The translations under genes and the position numbers were made by a program. The notes under the pieces are model-generated. The model saw only the letters and a list, made by a program, of their open reading frames with translations, was not told the origin of the DNA and made no database searches. Shown here in pieces: positions 1-7,778 of a stretch of 26,828 bases of DNA. This DNA comes from an uncultured Oscillospiraceae bacterium (GTDB taxonomy: Bacteria; Bacillota; Clostridia; Oscillospirales; Oscillospiraceae). How positions within the stretch are numbered: position 1 is the stretch's first letter; the number at the start of each line of letters is the position of its first letter. The stretch lies in contig CAKTPC010000015.1 of the NCBI GenBank assembly GCA_934590505.1, forward strand, positions 1 through 26,828, given 5' to 3'.

Positions 1-33
1 CAAGTACACACGCCTCCGCCTTTTTATCTCTGA

Positions 34-297
34 TTACTCTGAAAAGTCAGAATCGATCAGCTCCGACAGGGTGGCGATAGCCGCTTCCTCGTCAGCGCCG
101 TCGGCAATGATGGTTATCGCAGTGCCCTTGACGATCCCGAGAGAGAGAACGCCGAGAAGGCTCTTCGCGTTGACACGTCTGTCTTCCTTTTCAACCCAAA
201 TGCTGCTCTTGAATTCATTGGCTTTCTGAATGAAGAAAGTCGCGGGTCTGGCATGAAGACCTACCTGATTGTTAATGACTACTTCTTTGGTTATCAT
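34..297 (-). CDS. ptsH: HPr phosphocarrier protein of the PTS
   Basis: An 87-residue protein of normal HPr length. In the sugar phosphotransferase system, cytoplasmic HPr takes phosphate from enzyme I on His15 and passes it to the EIIA domains of sugar transporters. The sequence GLHARPA puts the active histidine at residue 15. NAKSLLG puts a serine at residue 46, the site of HPr kinase in Firmicutes, where HPr-Ser-P acts as corepressor of CcpA. Having both residues argues for true HPr rather than Crh, which lacks His15. I chose the ATG at 297 because AAGGAG lies 8 nt upstream; a GTG three codons further up overlaps that ribosome binding site. No ptsI or sugar EII gene is in the window. The gene lies downstream of mutS2 on the same strand but has its own promoter at 336-364. 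Confidence 0.95.
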   Translation of the reverse strand: MITKEVVINNQVGLHARPATFFIQKANEFKSSIWVEKEDRRVNAKSLLGVLSLGIVKGTAITIIADGADEEAAIATLSELIDSDFSE

Positions 298-335
298 ACT
301 TGCCACTCCTTATACTAATACAAGACTGTGCTGAC

Positions 336-364
336 AGTTTATCAAATTTTAAGCCAATCGTCAA
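336..364 (-). promoter_or_regulatory. Sigma-A-type promoter of ptsH
   Basis: On the minus strand a -35 box TTGACG (359-364) and a -10 box TAAACT (336-341) are separated by exactly 17 nt. They lie about 40 nt upstream of the ptsH ATG, in the 123-nt gap between mutS2 and ptsH. The match to the housekeeping consensus is good and suggests that ptsH is expressed independently of the repair and ribosome cluster upstream. Start-site mapping has not been seen. Confidence 0.75.
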
Positions 365-420
365 CAGCTTTCGTCCGTTTCGTTGTTTTTCACATTTCTT
401 AACAAATGCGTCGACGGATT

Positions 421-2796
421 TTATTTCAGTTCGACAACAGTCACGCCCGCTTCGCCCTCGCCGAATCTCCCCAACCGGAAGGATTTGACGCTTTTGTTCT
501 TCTTGAGCATCTGCTGCACGGCGGCGCGGAGCGCTCCCGTTCCCTTGCCGTGAATGATCGTGACAGTCTTGAGCTTACCCATGACGGCGCTGTCAATGTA
601 TCTTTCCGCCGCAAGCACGCCCTCTATCGTCTCCATGCCTCGCAGGTCTATCTCGCTTGCGACGCTGACGTTTCTGAGCTGTGAGCTGCTCCTTGCGGCG
701 CTGCTCCTTGCCTCGGGGGCTTTCTCTCCTTCGAGCAGCAGCACCTCGTCCTCCTTCGCGCTCACATTCATTATTCCCGCGCGCAGGCTCAATACACCGT
801 CAGGCGATTTGGAAATGACTGTCGCCTTGACGCCCATGGACTTTATCTTTACCACGTCCCCGACCTTCACCGGGCGGGCAGACACCTTGTCTGCCTCGTC
901 GTCCGTGAGTTCCTTCTGCAGGGCCTGTTCGGAGAGGTTGAGCTGGCGGCGCAGCTGGGCGCGCGCCTCGTTAACGCGCTGCGCATCCTGATCCTTGTCC
1001 GCTGCTTTGCGCATTTCGTCAAGCTCCGCGAACACCTGCTCGGCAGTTGCGCGCGCGTCGGCAATGATGCGCTCCGCTTCCCGGCGGGATTTGAGGTCGG
1101 CCTTGTCAAGCCGCACCTCGAGCTCCGCCTTGAGGAACGCCGCCTTCTTCGCGTTCTCCTGCGCTTCGCGCAGCTTCAGCGCCGCTTCGTTTCTGTCCTT
1201 TTCCAGCAGCAGCCGCGTCTGCTCAAGCTTTTCTATCGTCGCTTCAAAGCTCGCGCTCTCAGTACTGACGCGATTTTTTGCGTCCTCGATTATCTCATCG
1301 CTCAGGCCGAGACGCTTTGATATCGCAAAGGCGTTTGACTTTCCGGGTATACCGACCAGCAGATGATAGGTCGGGCGCAGGGAGTCGACGTCAAATTCGC
1401 AGGAGGCGTTCTGCACCCCTGCCTCATTCGTCGCGTAGACCTTAAGTTCAGCGTAGTGCGTCGTCGCCGCGACGATCGCGCCGCATTTTCTCACGTGCTC
1501 AATTACCGCGATGGCCAGCGCTGCGCCCTCCGTCGGGTCGGTACCCGCGCCGAGTTCGTCAAAGAGTATCAGCGATCTGTCGTCGCATTCGGATATTATG
1601 TTAACTATGTTGCACATGTGTGCCGAGAAGGTCGACAGGCTCTGCTCAATGCTCTGCTCGTCGCCTATGTCGGCCAGTATGTGCGCGAACACGGGCAGTC
1701 GGCTGCCGTCGTCCGCCGGGATATGCAGGCCGCACTGGTTCATCGCCGCAAGCAGACCTATCGTCTTTATCGAGACGGTCTTGCCGCCGGTGTTCGGGCC
1801 TGTGATAACGAGCGTATCAAAGCTGTCTCCCAGCTCCACGTCTATCGGCACGGCCTTGCTCTGGTCGAGCAGTGGGTGCCGCGCGTGGCGCAGTACTATT
1901 GCCCGCTCGTCCATCGCCGCCTGCTGGCAGTTGAGCTTATAGGAGAGCTTGGCCTTGGCAAATATCAGGTCGAGTCTGACAAGCACGTCATAGTCCGAGC
2001 TTATATCGTCCCGGTGCTCTGCGCAGTCCGCGGAGAGCTCGGCAAGGATGCGGTCTATCTCCGCCTTCTCCTTCGCGGCAAGCTCACGCAGCTCGTTATT
2101 CGCCTTGACCGCGCCCATCGGCTCGATGAAAAGCGTCGCCCCGGAGGAGGAAATGTCATGCACCAGCCCCGGCACGGAGCCCTTGAACTCTGCCTTCACC
2201 GGCACGACATAGCGGTCGGAGCGCATCGTGATTATCGGCTCCTGCAAAGCCTTGGCGTAGCTCGGGGAGGAAATAATCTTCTGCAGCGCTTCCCTCGCCC
2301 TTGACGCCGCGGCGCGCATCTGCCGCCGTATCGTCGCAAGCTCGGGTGACGCGGCGTCGGCTATCTCATCCTCGCCGACTATGGAGCCGGTTATTTTCTC
2401 CTCAAGGAATTTATTCGTGCGCAGCGCGTAGAACAGGTAGTCTATCGGCGTTTTGCCGACGCTGTCATCCGCGATGTAGCCGCGCACAAGGCGGGCGCAT
2501 TGCAGCACTCCCACAATGTCGAGCAGTTCGCGTGTGTTGAGCGCACCGCCGAGGTCGGCTCTCGCAAGCGAGGCTCGCACATCCTTCACCCCGTAAAATG
2601 ACGGACTGCCGCGCACGACCATCATGGTTTTCGCCGCCGTCGTCTCCTCTATCCTGTGCCGCACCTCGGCCTCATCCGTGGACGGCGCGAGCGCAAGCGC
2701 GCGCTCCTTTGCCGTATCGCCCACAGCCTCGGCAGCAAGCATAGTCAAAACTGCCGGCAGTTCAAGCGTTGTAAGTGATTTTTCAAAAAAACTCAT
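421..2796 (-). CDS. mutS2: MutS2 family ATPase/nuclease
   Basis: A 791-residue protein, the usual MutS2 length. It has the MutS core and clamp region, then the ABC-type ATPase with Walker A GPNTGGKT (residues 333-340) and Walker B LILFDELGAGTDP (about 409-421). A long charged coiled-coil segment follows (about 510-635), then a KOW-like stretch, and a C-terminal Smr domain (about 715-791) with DLRG (717-720) and HGKGTG (749-754). MutS2 lacks the mismatch-recognition domain of MutS. It has been described as suppressing homologous recombination and, in Bacillus, as splitting collided ribosomes through the Smr domain. The start follows AGGAC. The gene begins 28 nt after recO on the same strand, so it is probably co-transcribed with the era-recO cluster. 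Confidence 0.96.
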   Translation of the reverse strand: MSFFEKSLTTLELPAVLTMLAAEAVGDTAKERALALAPSTDEAEVRHRIEETTAAKTMMVVRGSPSFYGVKDVRASLARADLGGALNTRELLDIVGVLQCARLVRGYIADDSVGKTPIDYLFYALRTNKFLEEKITGSIVGEDEIADAASPELATIRRQMRAAASRAREALQKIISSPSYAKALQEPIITMRSDRYVVPVKAEFKGSVPGLVHDISSSGATLFIEPMGAVKANNELRELAAKEKAEIDRILAELSADCAEHRDDISSDYDVLVRLDLIFAKAKLSYKLNCQQAAMDERAIVLRHARHPLLDQSKAVPIDVELGDSFDTLVITGPNTGGKTVSIKTIGLLAAMNQCGLHIPADDGSRLPVFAHILADIGDEQSIEQSLSTFSAHMCNIVNIISECDDRSLILFDELGAGTDPTEGAALAIAVIEHVRKCGAIVAATTHYAELKVYATNEAGVQNASCEFDVDSLRPTYHLLVGIPGKSNAFAISKRLGLSDEIIEDAKNRVSTESASFEATIEKLEQTRLLLEKDRNEAALKLREAQENAKKAAFLKAELEVRLDKADLKSRREAERIIADARATAEQVFAELDEMRKAADKDQDAQRVNEARAQLRRQLNLSEQALQKELTDDEADKVSARPVKVGDVVKIKSMGVKATVISKSPDGVLSLRAGIMNVSAKEDEVLLLEGEKAPEARSSAARSSSQLRNVSVASEIDLRGMETIEGVLAAERYIDSAVMGKLKTVTIIHGKGTGALRAAVQQMLKKNKSVKSFRLGRFGEGEAGVTVVELK

Positions 2797-2824
2797 ATCT
2801 TGTCCTATATAATATTCTATTCTG

Positions 2825-3568
2825 CTAAATTTTCACGTTTTTCCAGTAATCGAGCGTCGGGAAGCGGCGCTCTGCGTGCAGCAGCAGATACTCCTCCGCC
2901 GCGGCAGACAGGCGCTTTGCTCCTTCTCCTTCAAGAGAAAAGGACAGTATTTGCTTTGGGGACACCGAGCAGATATGCCGCATCGCGTTTAAAGACGCCG
3001 CATCGAGCTTCACCGTCTGCCCCGCACCGGCGGCACAGCGGCGGCAGCACACACAACCGCGCTCAAGCATAAGTACCGGGTCACCCGGCTCTTCATTGCC
3101 GCACACCGCACAGTGCGAAAGCTCCGGCGTATAGCCCGCAAGGCACATCAGGCGCAGCTCAAAAGCCGCCTTGATATGCTCAGATGCATACATTCCCCGG
3201 CTTAACGCATAAAGGCAGTTGAGCGCAAGCTGCATCAGCGGAGCGTCCGGTTGATCCTCAACGCTCAATACGTCGACGCACTCGGCAAAATAGCAGCCCA
3301 GTGCAAAGCTCCCGATATCCGCGCGCAGGCCGTCAAAGCCTTCTTTCACAACAGCTTCGTTCACCGTCCAGCGGCCTAAATTGCCGAAAAGCGTCATTTC
3401 CGAATAGGTCAGCTGCTGCGTTGCGGCAGCGGTCTTGCTGCTTTTTCTCAAGGCTCCGCGCGCCTTGACGGTTATCTTCCCGTCTGTATCCGTAAGCAGG
3501 GTGAGTATCCGGTCAGCTTCCTTATACCTCACTTCCCTCAATACGAGGGCGTTCACCGTTTTGAACAT
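2825..3568 (-). CDS. recO: DNA repair protein RecO
   Basis: A 247-residue protein of normal RecO length. RecO acts in the RecFOR pathway: it helps RecA displace SSB on gapped DNA and anneals complementary strands. The N-terminal OB-fold is recognisable from ALVLREVRYKEADRILTLLT. The central zinc finger typical of Firmicute RecO is present as CAVC (residues 153-156) with a second Cys cluster at 172, 174, 175 and 178. The gene starts 13 nt after the small yqzL gene and is followed by mutS2, so it belongs to the same minus-strand transcription unit. Only a weak GGTG-like ribosome binding site precedes the ATG, which suggests translational coupling to yqzL. Confidence 0.95.
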   Translation of the reverse strand: MFKTVNALVLREVRYKEADRILTLLTDTDGKITVKARGALRKSSKTAAATQQLTYSEMTLFGNLGRWTVNEAVVKEGFDGLRADIGSFALGCYFAECVDVLSVEDQPDAPLMQLALNCLYALSRGMYASEHIKAAFELRLMCLAGYTPELSHCAVCGNEEPGDPVLMLERGCVCCRRCAAGAGQTVKLDAASLNAMRHICSVSPKQILSFSLEGEGAKRLSAAAEEYLLLHAERRFPTLDYWKNVKI

Positions 3569-3581
3569 CTATGTACACCAA

Positions 3582-3743
3582 TCATCCGAGAGTCCGGGTC
3601 TGCTGACCCGTATCCTTGTTTTCCAGCTTCGTCCCGCTCCGCTTTTTATCCGCCGCAGTGTCCATACAGACAGTCTTATACAGCAGATAATACAGCGGGT
3701 CGCCCGATTCCGCGAATGCCTTCCATATAGGGTCAGCGCTCAT
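3582..3743 (-). CDS. yqzL: YqzL family small protein
   Basis: A 53-codon gene between era and recO. The ATG at 3743 is preceded by GAGGTGATTTGA, a strong ribosome binding site with good spacing. The product begins MSADPIWKAFAESGDPLYYL and continues LYKTV. It matches the YqzL pattern of a Trp, a Phe, a Gly and a Tyr-Leu-Leu-x-Lys stretch, seen in a Bacillus protein encoded at the same place between era and recO. The family pattern covers about the first 23 residues; the rest is a charged, probably disordered tail. The function of the family is unknown. Both the sequence pattern and the conserved position support it as a real gene. Confidence 0.85.
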   Translation of the reverse strand: MSADPIWKAFAESGDPLYYLLYKTVCMDTAADKKRSGTKLENKDTGQQTRTLG

Positions 3744-3800
3744 TCAAATCACCTCTGCATTTATTATCTGCAAAGGCTCATGGAATACATGTGGGAAAAA

Positions 3801-4691
3801 TTAGTTATCCTGAGTAAAGCCGAAGTTGCGCAGGGACGCCATGGAATCGCGCCAGTTTTCCTTGACCTTGACCCAAGTCTGGAGATAGACCTTCGTGCCC
3901 ATAAAGTCCTCGATATCCTCGCGGGCGAGCTCGCCTATCTTCTTAAGCATCGCGCCCTTTTTACCGATGATAATGCCCTTATGGCTGTCCTTTTCACAGT
4001 ATATCGTCACTTCCAGATCGATTATGCCGTTCTCGCGCTCGGAGAACTTCGTGACCTCGACAGCCGTCCCGTGCGGTATCTCCTTATCAAGGCACTTGAG
4101 CAGCTTCTCGCGCACGAGCTCCGCGCATATCTGGCGCTCCGGCTGATCGGTTATCATATCGTCCGGGAAGAGATGCGGCCCTTCGACGGCGTATTTATCA
4201 AGCTCGGCGAGAAGCTCATCAAGTCCCTCGCCGGTCCTTGCGGAGATGGGGATAATGCTGTCAAAGTCATATGCTGCGCTGTAGACTGCCATGACCTCAA
4301 GGAGCTTGGACTTGTCCACAGTGTCTATCTTATTGATGACGAGCACAGCCGGTGCGCCGGTCTGGCGCAGACGCTCGATAAGCGCCTGTTCCTGCGGGCC
4401 GATCGACCCGACGGGCTCGACAAGAAGGAGCACGCAGTCAACATCCGCGACGCTCTCACGGACGACATTCACCATATAGTCGCCAAGCCTTGTGCGCGGC
4501 TTGTGAAAGCCCGGAGTGTCCATGAGCACGAACTGAGTCTCGCCGCGCTCGACAATGGCGGTGATCCTGTTTCGGGTAGTCTGCGGCTTATTGGAGACGA
4601 TGGCTATCTTCTCGCCGACAAGGGCGTTGGTAAGTGTTGATTTGCCGACGTTCGGCCTGCCGCATATTGTTATCATCGCTGATTTAGTCAT
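3801..4691 (-). CDS. era: GTPase Era
   Basis: A 296-residue protein of usual Era length. Era binds the 3' end of 16S rRNA and acts as a checkpoint in 30S subunit assembly. The GTPase motifs are all visible: G1 GRPNVGKST (residues 11-19), G3 DTPG (58-61), G4 NKID (120-123) and G5 ISART (about 149-153). The C-terminal KH RNA-binding domain carries GIIIGKKG (239-246). The ATG at 4691 has GGGAG 8 nt upstream. It lies 40 nt after ybeY and 57 nt before yqzL on the same strand. Its neighbour YbeY acts in the same rRNA maturation process. Confidence 0.98.
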   Translation of the reverse strand: MTKSAMITICGRPNVGKSTLTNALVGEKIAIVSNKPQTTRNRITAIVERGETQFVLMDTPGFHKPRTRLGDYMVNVVRESVADVDCVLLLVEPVGSIGPQEQALIERLRQTGAPAVLVINKIDTVDKSKLLEVMAVYSAAYDFDSIIPISARTGEGLDELLAELDKYAVEGPHLFPDDMITDQPERQICAELVREKLLKCLDKEIPHGTAVEVTKFSERENGIIDLEVTIYCEKDSHKGIIIGKKGAMLKKIGELAREDIEDFMGTKVYLQTWVKVKENWRDSMASLRNFGFTQDN

Positions 4692-4731
4692 GTATTTTTC
4701 TCCCGTATTTCTATTGATTTAATCTATTGTT

Positions 4732-5217
4732 TCAATCCATATCATCGCCCATGATGAACTTTTCGCGGGCTCTCATCTGTTTTTTCATCTCGCCCTCGTC
4801 CACATGGTCATAGCCCAGCAGGTGGAGGATCGAGTGTACCGTGAGGTACATGAGCTCTCTTTTATACCCGTGGCCGAATTCCTCGCCCTGAGCCTCGCAG
4901 CGGGGCACAGAGATCATCATATCGCCGAGGAGAACATGTCCCGTCTCCGGGTCACGCTCGCAAATTTCGGCGTCAAAATGTCCCGGCTCAAGCTCATTCT
5001 GCGGGAAGCTGAGAACATCCGTGGCACGGTCAACATCCCGGAACTCCTTGTTCACGGCGTGGATTCCGTCGTCGTCAGTTAACATAACGCTGACGACACA
5101 AGGCACGTCCACGCCCTCGGCGTCAAGCGCCATATTTACTGCCTTTTTGATATAGCCGGCTGACTCATTATGACCAAGGCTGGCCACCTCGCGGCTCACG
5201 TAAATTTCATGCTCCAT
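4732..5217 (-). CDS. ybeY: Endoribonuclease YbeY (rRNA maturation)
   Basis: A 161-residue metal-dependent single-strand endoribonuclease, needed for 16S rRNA 3' end maturation and ribosome quality control. The zinc-binding signature HSILHLLGYDH gives His128, His132 and His138. The family motif NKEFRDVDRATDVLSFP is present at about residues 56-72. I chose the ATG at 5217. The frame could also start at a TTG at 5229, but AGGAG sits directly against that TTG with no spacing, whereas it is 12 nt from the ATG. The ribosome binding site lies inside the last codons of phoH, and the start is 8 nt after the phoH stop, so translation of the two is probably coupled. Confidence 0.97.
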   Translation of the reverse strand: MEHEIYVSREVASLGHNESAGYIKKAVNMALDAEGVDVPCVVSVMLTDDDGIHAVNKEFRDVDRATDVLSFPQNELEPGHFDAEICERDPETGHVLLGDMMISVPRCEAQGEEFGHGYKRELMYLTVHSILHLLGYDHVDEGEMKKQMRAREKFIMGDDMD

Positions 5218-5225
5218 GTTCCGGC

Positions 5226-6233
5226 TCAACTCCTCTTGAATTTTTTCGGCGGCAGCTTTTTGACAGGCGGCTCTGCCGGGTTATTCTTATCGTACACTTC
5301 ATAGGCTTCGATGATTTTCTGGACAAGGCGGTGCCGGACAACGTCCGACCCGGTGAGCTGGCAGATGGCGATATCCTCAATACCGTCAAGCACCTTCATG
5401 GCGACCTTAAGGCCGCTGGTCTTATCCTCGGGCAGATCTATCTGCGTAATGTCACCGGTGATGACGACCTTGGAGCCGAAGCCGATACGGGTGAGGAACA
5501 TTTTCATCTGCTCACGGGAGGTGTTCTGTGCTTCATCGAGAATGATGAAGCTGTCGTCCAGAGTTCTGCCGCGCATATAGGCAAGAGGTGCGACCTCGAT
5601 ATTGCCGCGCTCAAGATATTTTTGATAGGTATCGGCGCCGAGCATATCAAACAGCGCGTCATACAGCGGGCGCAGGTACGGGTCTACCTTACTCTGAAGG
5701 TCGCCTGGCAGGAAACCGAGGCGCTCTCCCGCTTCGACGGCGGGACGGGTAAGGATGATGCGGTTGACCTCCTCGGCGCGGAAAGCCGCAACGGCGGCGG
5801 CAACGGCAAGATAGGTCTTGCCGGTACCGGCAGGGCCGATGCCGAGGGTGATGGTGTTTTTCGCGATAGCATCGCAGTACGCCTTCTGGCCAAGCGTCTT
5901 GGGCTTGATGGGCTTACCCTTGGCGGTGATGCAGACGACGTCCCCGGCAAGCTCGTTTATCTTCGTCTCCTTCCCCTCGGAGACGAGCTTGAGGATATAA
6001 CGGACGTTCTGTGCATCGATACTCTCACCCTTTGCAGCAAGGGTGAGAAGGCCGTTGATGGCCTTTTCAGCGAGCATGACGCTCTCCTCCTCGCCGCAGA
6101 TATGGATCATATTATCACGGTCAAGCACCTTGACGCTCAGTTCGTTTTCAATAATGCGCAGGTTCTGGTCAAAGGAACCGAACACGCTGATGACATGCTC
6201 CATTCTTTCGACTTCTATAGTTTTGTCTATCAT
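5226..6233 (-). CDS. phoH: PhoH family ATPase
   Basis: A 335-residue PhoH protein. It has an N-terminal KH-like region (about residues 1-90) and then a P-loop ATPase with Walker A GPAGTGKT (133-140) and Walker B FIILDEAQN (about 229-237). The conserved LTRPAVEAGERLGFLPGD is at about 161-178. The family is an ATPase/helicase-like group commonly encoded next to ybeY and thought to act in RNA metabolism. The exact role is not settled. I chose the ATG at 6233, which follows AAAGGAAAAAG; the open frame extends 15 codons upstream without a better signal. The gene sits 10 nt after yqfD. A lysine-rich tail ends the protein. Confidence 0.95.
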   Translation of the reverse strand: MIDKTIEVERMEHVISVFGSFDQNLRIIENELSVKVLDRDNMIHICGEEESVMLAEKAINGLLTLAAKGESIDAQNVRYILKLVSEGKETKINELAGDVVCITAKGKPIKPKTLGQKAYCDAIAKNTITLGIGPAGTGKTYLAVAAAVAAFRAEEVNRIILTRPAVEAGERLGFLPGDLQSKVDPYLRPLYDALFDMLGADTYQKYLERGNIEVAPLAYMRGRTLDDSFIILDEAQNTSREQMKMFLTRIGFGSKVVITGDITQIDLPEDKTSGLKVAMKVLDGIEDIAICQLTGSDVVRHRLVQKIIEAYEVYDKNNPAEPPVKKLPPKKFKRS

Positions 6234-6243
6234 CTTTTTCCTT

Positions 6244-7422
6244 TCATTCCGCTTCTTCATAATTACGGTTACGGTCAACGGCTATATTTTCGAGACAGTG
6301 CGCGCGGAGTGTAACAACGAACAGGCCATCAGCGTTGGCTTCGGTGAAGCTCTGCTGGAGCATCTGTCCATCCGTCCCTACACTCAAGAGCGCGGAGAGA
6401 TGCAGCTTCATAGCTTCCGCGTCATACCCCGTTCCCTCCGAAAGCTCATAAGGAACATAGCTCTCCTTCATAATGCGCAGCGGCAGGGCAAAAAGCCCCT
6501 CTGCCCCAAGTGTATATTCTGCAATGATTTTATCACATCCGTCAATAGCTTTTCCACTGCTTAAATATAAATTTACGCGCCTTTTTCCAAAAATAATCGC
6601 AAAGCGGCTGCGCGTGACGCCCTTTGGCTGCTTGAGCTGCCCCGTCCCGGGGCATACGGCGTTGAGCTCCGCCCATGTATCGGCCATGACGGTGGCTCTC
6701 GCATAGACCGTGCGCAGTTCTCCGGCGAGGCTCTCCAAGCTGCCGGTGACAAGCGTTTCCCCCTCAGTTACGGCCTGCCCCGGCTCGACAAGTGCCTTGC
6801 CGCGAAGGACGGAAACGCGGCGGATGATACCGGGTTTGGAGGCAGCAATGTCCGCAGCGCCCGCTTCGTTATAAATAACGGGCTTCTCCTCACGCTCTTC
6901 GATGAGGACGATGGCGCGGGAGGAGCAGACATTGACGCTCATCCACCCGAGCTGCGGCAGGCGCAGGAGCATTTTGCTCCTGATCATATCCGAGGAAAGT
7001 GACGGCCAGAAGCTGCCGCAGCCGAGGCCGCAGTCCTCAAGCGCGCGCATTATCTCCGCGCGGCTCAGACGCTTATTGCCGCGCACGTCGATATCCCAGA
7101 CAAAGAGCGTGGAGGCAAGAAAGACCGCCGCAAGCACGGTAGCCGTGACGAGCAGCCACACGCGCCGCCGCGCAAAGCGCCGGTTCTCGCTGCCGCCGCA
7201 GCTCTCTATTACGGTCATCTCGCAGGAGCAGGCGCGCGCAAGCTCGCGCAGCTTTGCAAGGTCGCCCTCATGGGCATTGAAGCGCAGGGTGTTCTCATTG
7301 ACGCACTCAAGCTCCCACAGCTCCAAAGCGCTCAGGGCGGAAGCATTGAGAAGGCTCTCGGGAAACGCACCGAACACCTCCACCCTGACGCACCCCTTTA
7401 TTTGCTCAACGATCCTGTTCAT
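6244..7422 (-). CDS. yqfD: Sporulation protein YqfD
   Basis: A 392-residue membrane protein of the YqfD family, a sporulation protein made in the mother cell under sigma-E in Bacillus. The N-terminal cytoplasmic part (about 1-87) is followed by one transmembrane helix at about residues 88-109 (VWLLVTATVLAAVFL). A large extracytoplasmic domain follows, beginning WDIDVRGNKRLSR and containing EEREEKPVIY. Its start lies 3 nt after the yqfC stop, with the ribosome binding site GTGGGG inside the last yqfC codons. The pair is therefore probably translationally coupled, matching the known yqfC-yqfD pairing. The molecular function is unknown. Confidence 0.93.
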   Translation of the reverse strand: MNRIVEQIKGCVRVEVFGAFPESLLNASALSALELWELECVNENTLRFNAHEGDLAKLRELARACSCEMTVIESCGGSENRRFARRRVWLLVTATVLAAVFLASTLFVWDIDVRGNKRLSRAEIMRALEDCGLGCGSFWPSLSSDMIRSKMLLRLPQLGWMSVNVCSSRAIVLIEEREEKPVIYNEAGAADIAASKPGIIRRVSVLRGKALVEPGQAVTEGETLVTGSLESLAGELRTVYARATVMADTWAELNAVCPGTGQLKQPKGVTRSRFAIIFGKRRVNLYLSSGKAIDGCDKIIAEYTLGAEGLFALPLRIMKESYVPYELSEGTGYDAEAMKLHLSALLSVGTDGQMLQQSFTEANADGLFVVTLRAHCLENIAVDRNRNYEEAE

Positions 7423-7425
7423 AAG

Positions 7426-7698
7426 CTAACCCCACTCAATATTCCTGATATGTCCGCTCACCAGCAGCTCATTCTTATTCATGGCCTTCAGACGCAGCCC
7501 CGTGCCGTCAAGGCAGACTTTGCCGCGCGGCACGGCGACGACGATACGCTCGGCAGTATACTCAAGGACGCCGCGGTGATTTTCTATAGCGGCGTTCCTG
7601 CCGCCCGTCACGGTCAGCTTACCGGAGCCGAGCAGCACATCCTCCGGCAGCTCCAGCTTATCTGCCAGCTCATACGGAAGCTCCCGCAGCTTTTTCAC
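7426..7698 (-). CDS. yqfC: Sporulation protein YqfC
   Basis: A 90-residue protein of the YqfC family, recognisable from the core LPEDVLLGSGKLTVTGGRNA, then a short beta-rich domain ending SGHIRNIEWG. In Bacillus it is a small protein of the mother-cell sporulation programme, encoded with yqfD. I chose the GTG at 7698 because AGGAGG ends 8 nt upstream. A GTG at 7707 in the same frame overlaps that site and would add three residues (total 93). The gene is the first of the minus-strand cluster and divergent from ylbJ, another sporulation gene. Confidence 0.9.
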   Translation of the reverse strand: MKKLRELPYELADKLELPEDVLLGSGKLTVTGGRNAAIENHRGVLEYTAERIVVAVPRGKVCLDGTGLRLKAMNKNELLVSGHIRNIEWG

Positions 7699-7778
7699 GG
7701 GCAGCACCTCCTATCCGATCTGTATAAATCTATGCCGCGATTCATAGCATGATACATGGACAAGGGAGGGATGACGCA
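7699..7778. promoter_or_regulatory. Divergent intergenic region of yqfC and ylbJ
   Basis: Eighty bases separate two divergent sporulation genes, so the promoters of the whole minus-strand cluster and of ylbJ should lie here. I see no good sigma-A pair. On the minus strand TATACAGA resembles a sigma-E -10 element (CATACAAT type), with CTATGAAT at roughly the right distance for a weak -35. On the plus strand GATACATG is a poorer match. Sigma-E control is known for yqfC and ylbJ relatives, but these boxes are weak, so the assignment rests mainly on gene content. Confidence 0.3.

Noticed and set aside
1..33. AGGCGGAGG on the minus strand just after ptsH, possibly the ribosome binding site of a further gene
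   Set aside because: The window ends before any coding sequence can be seen, so no feature can be supported.
1363..2304. Long plus-strand open frame of 313 codons antisense to mutS2
   Set aside because: It mirrors the codon pattern of mutS2 in a GC-rich genome, has no ribosome binding site and no recognisable domain.
3435..4640. Plus-strand open frame of 401 codons antisense to recO, yqzL and era
   Set aside because: It crosses three well-supported genes on the other strand and its translation resembles no family; it is a shadow frame.
5331..6314. Plus-strand open frame of 327 codons antisense to phoH
   Set aside because: The opposite strand carries a full PhoH with intact Walker motifs; this frame has no start signal or family match.
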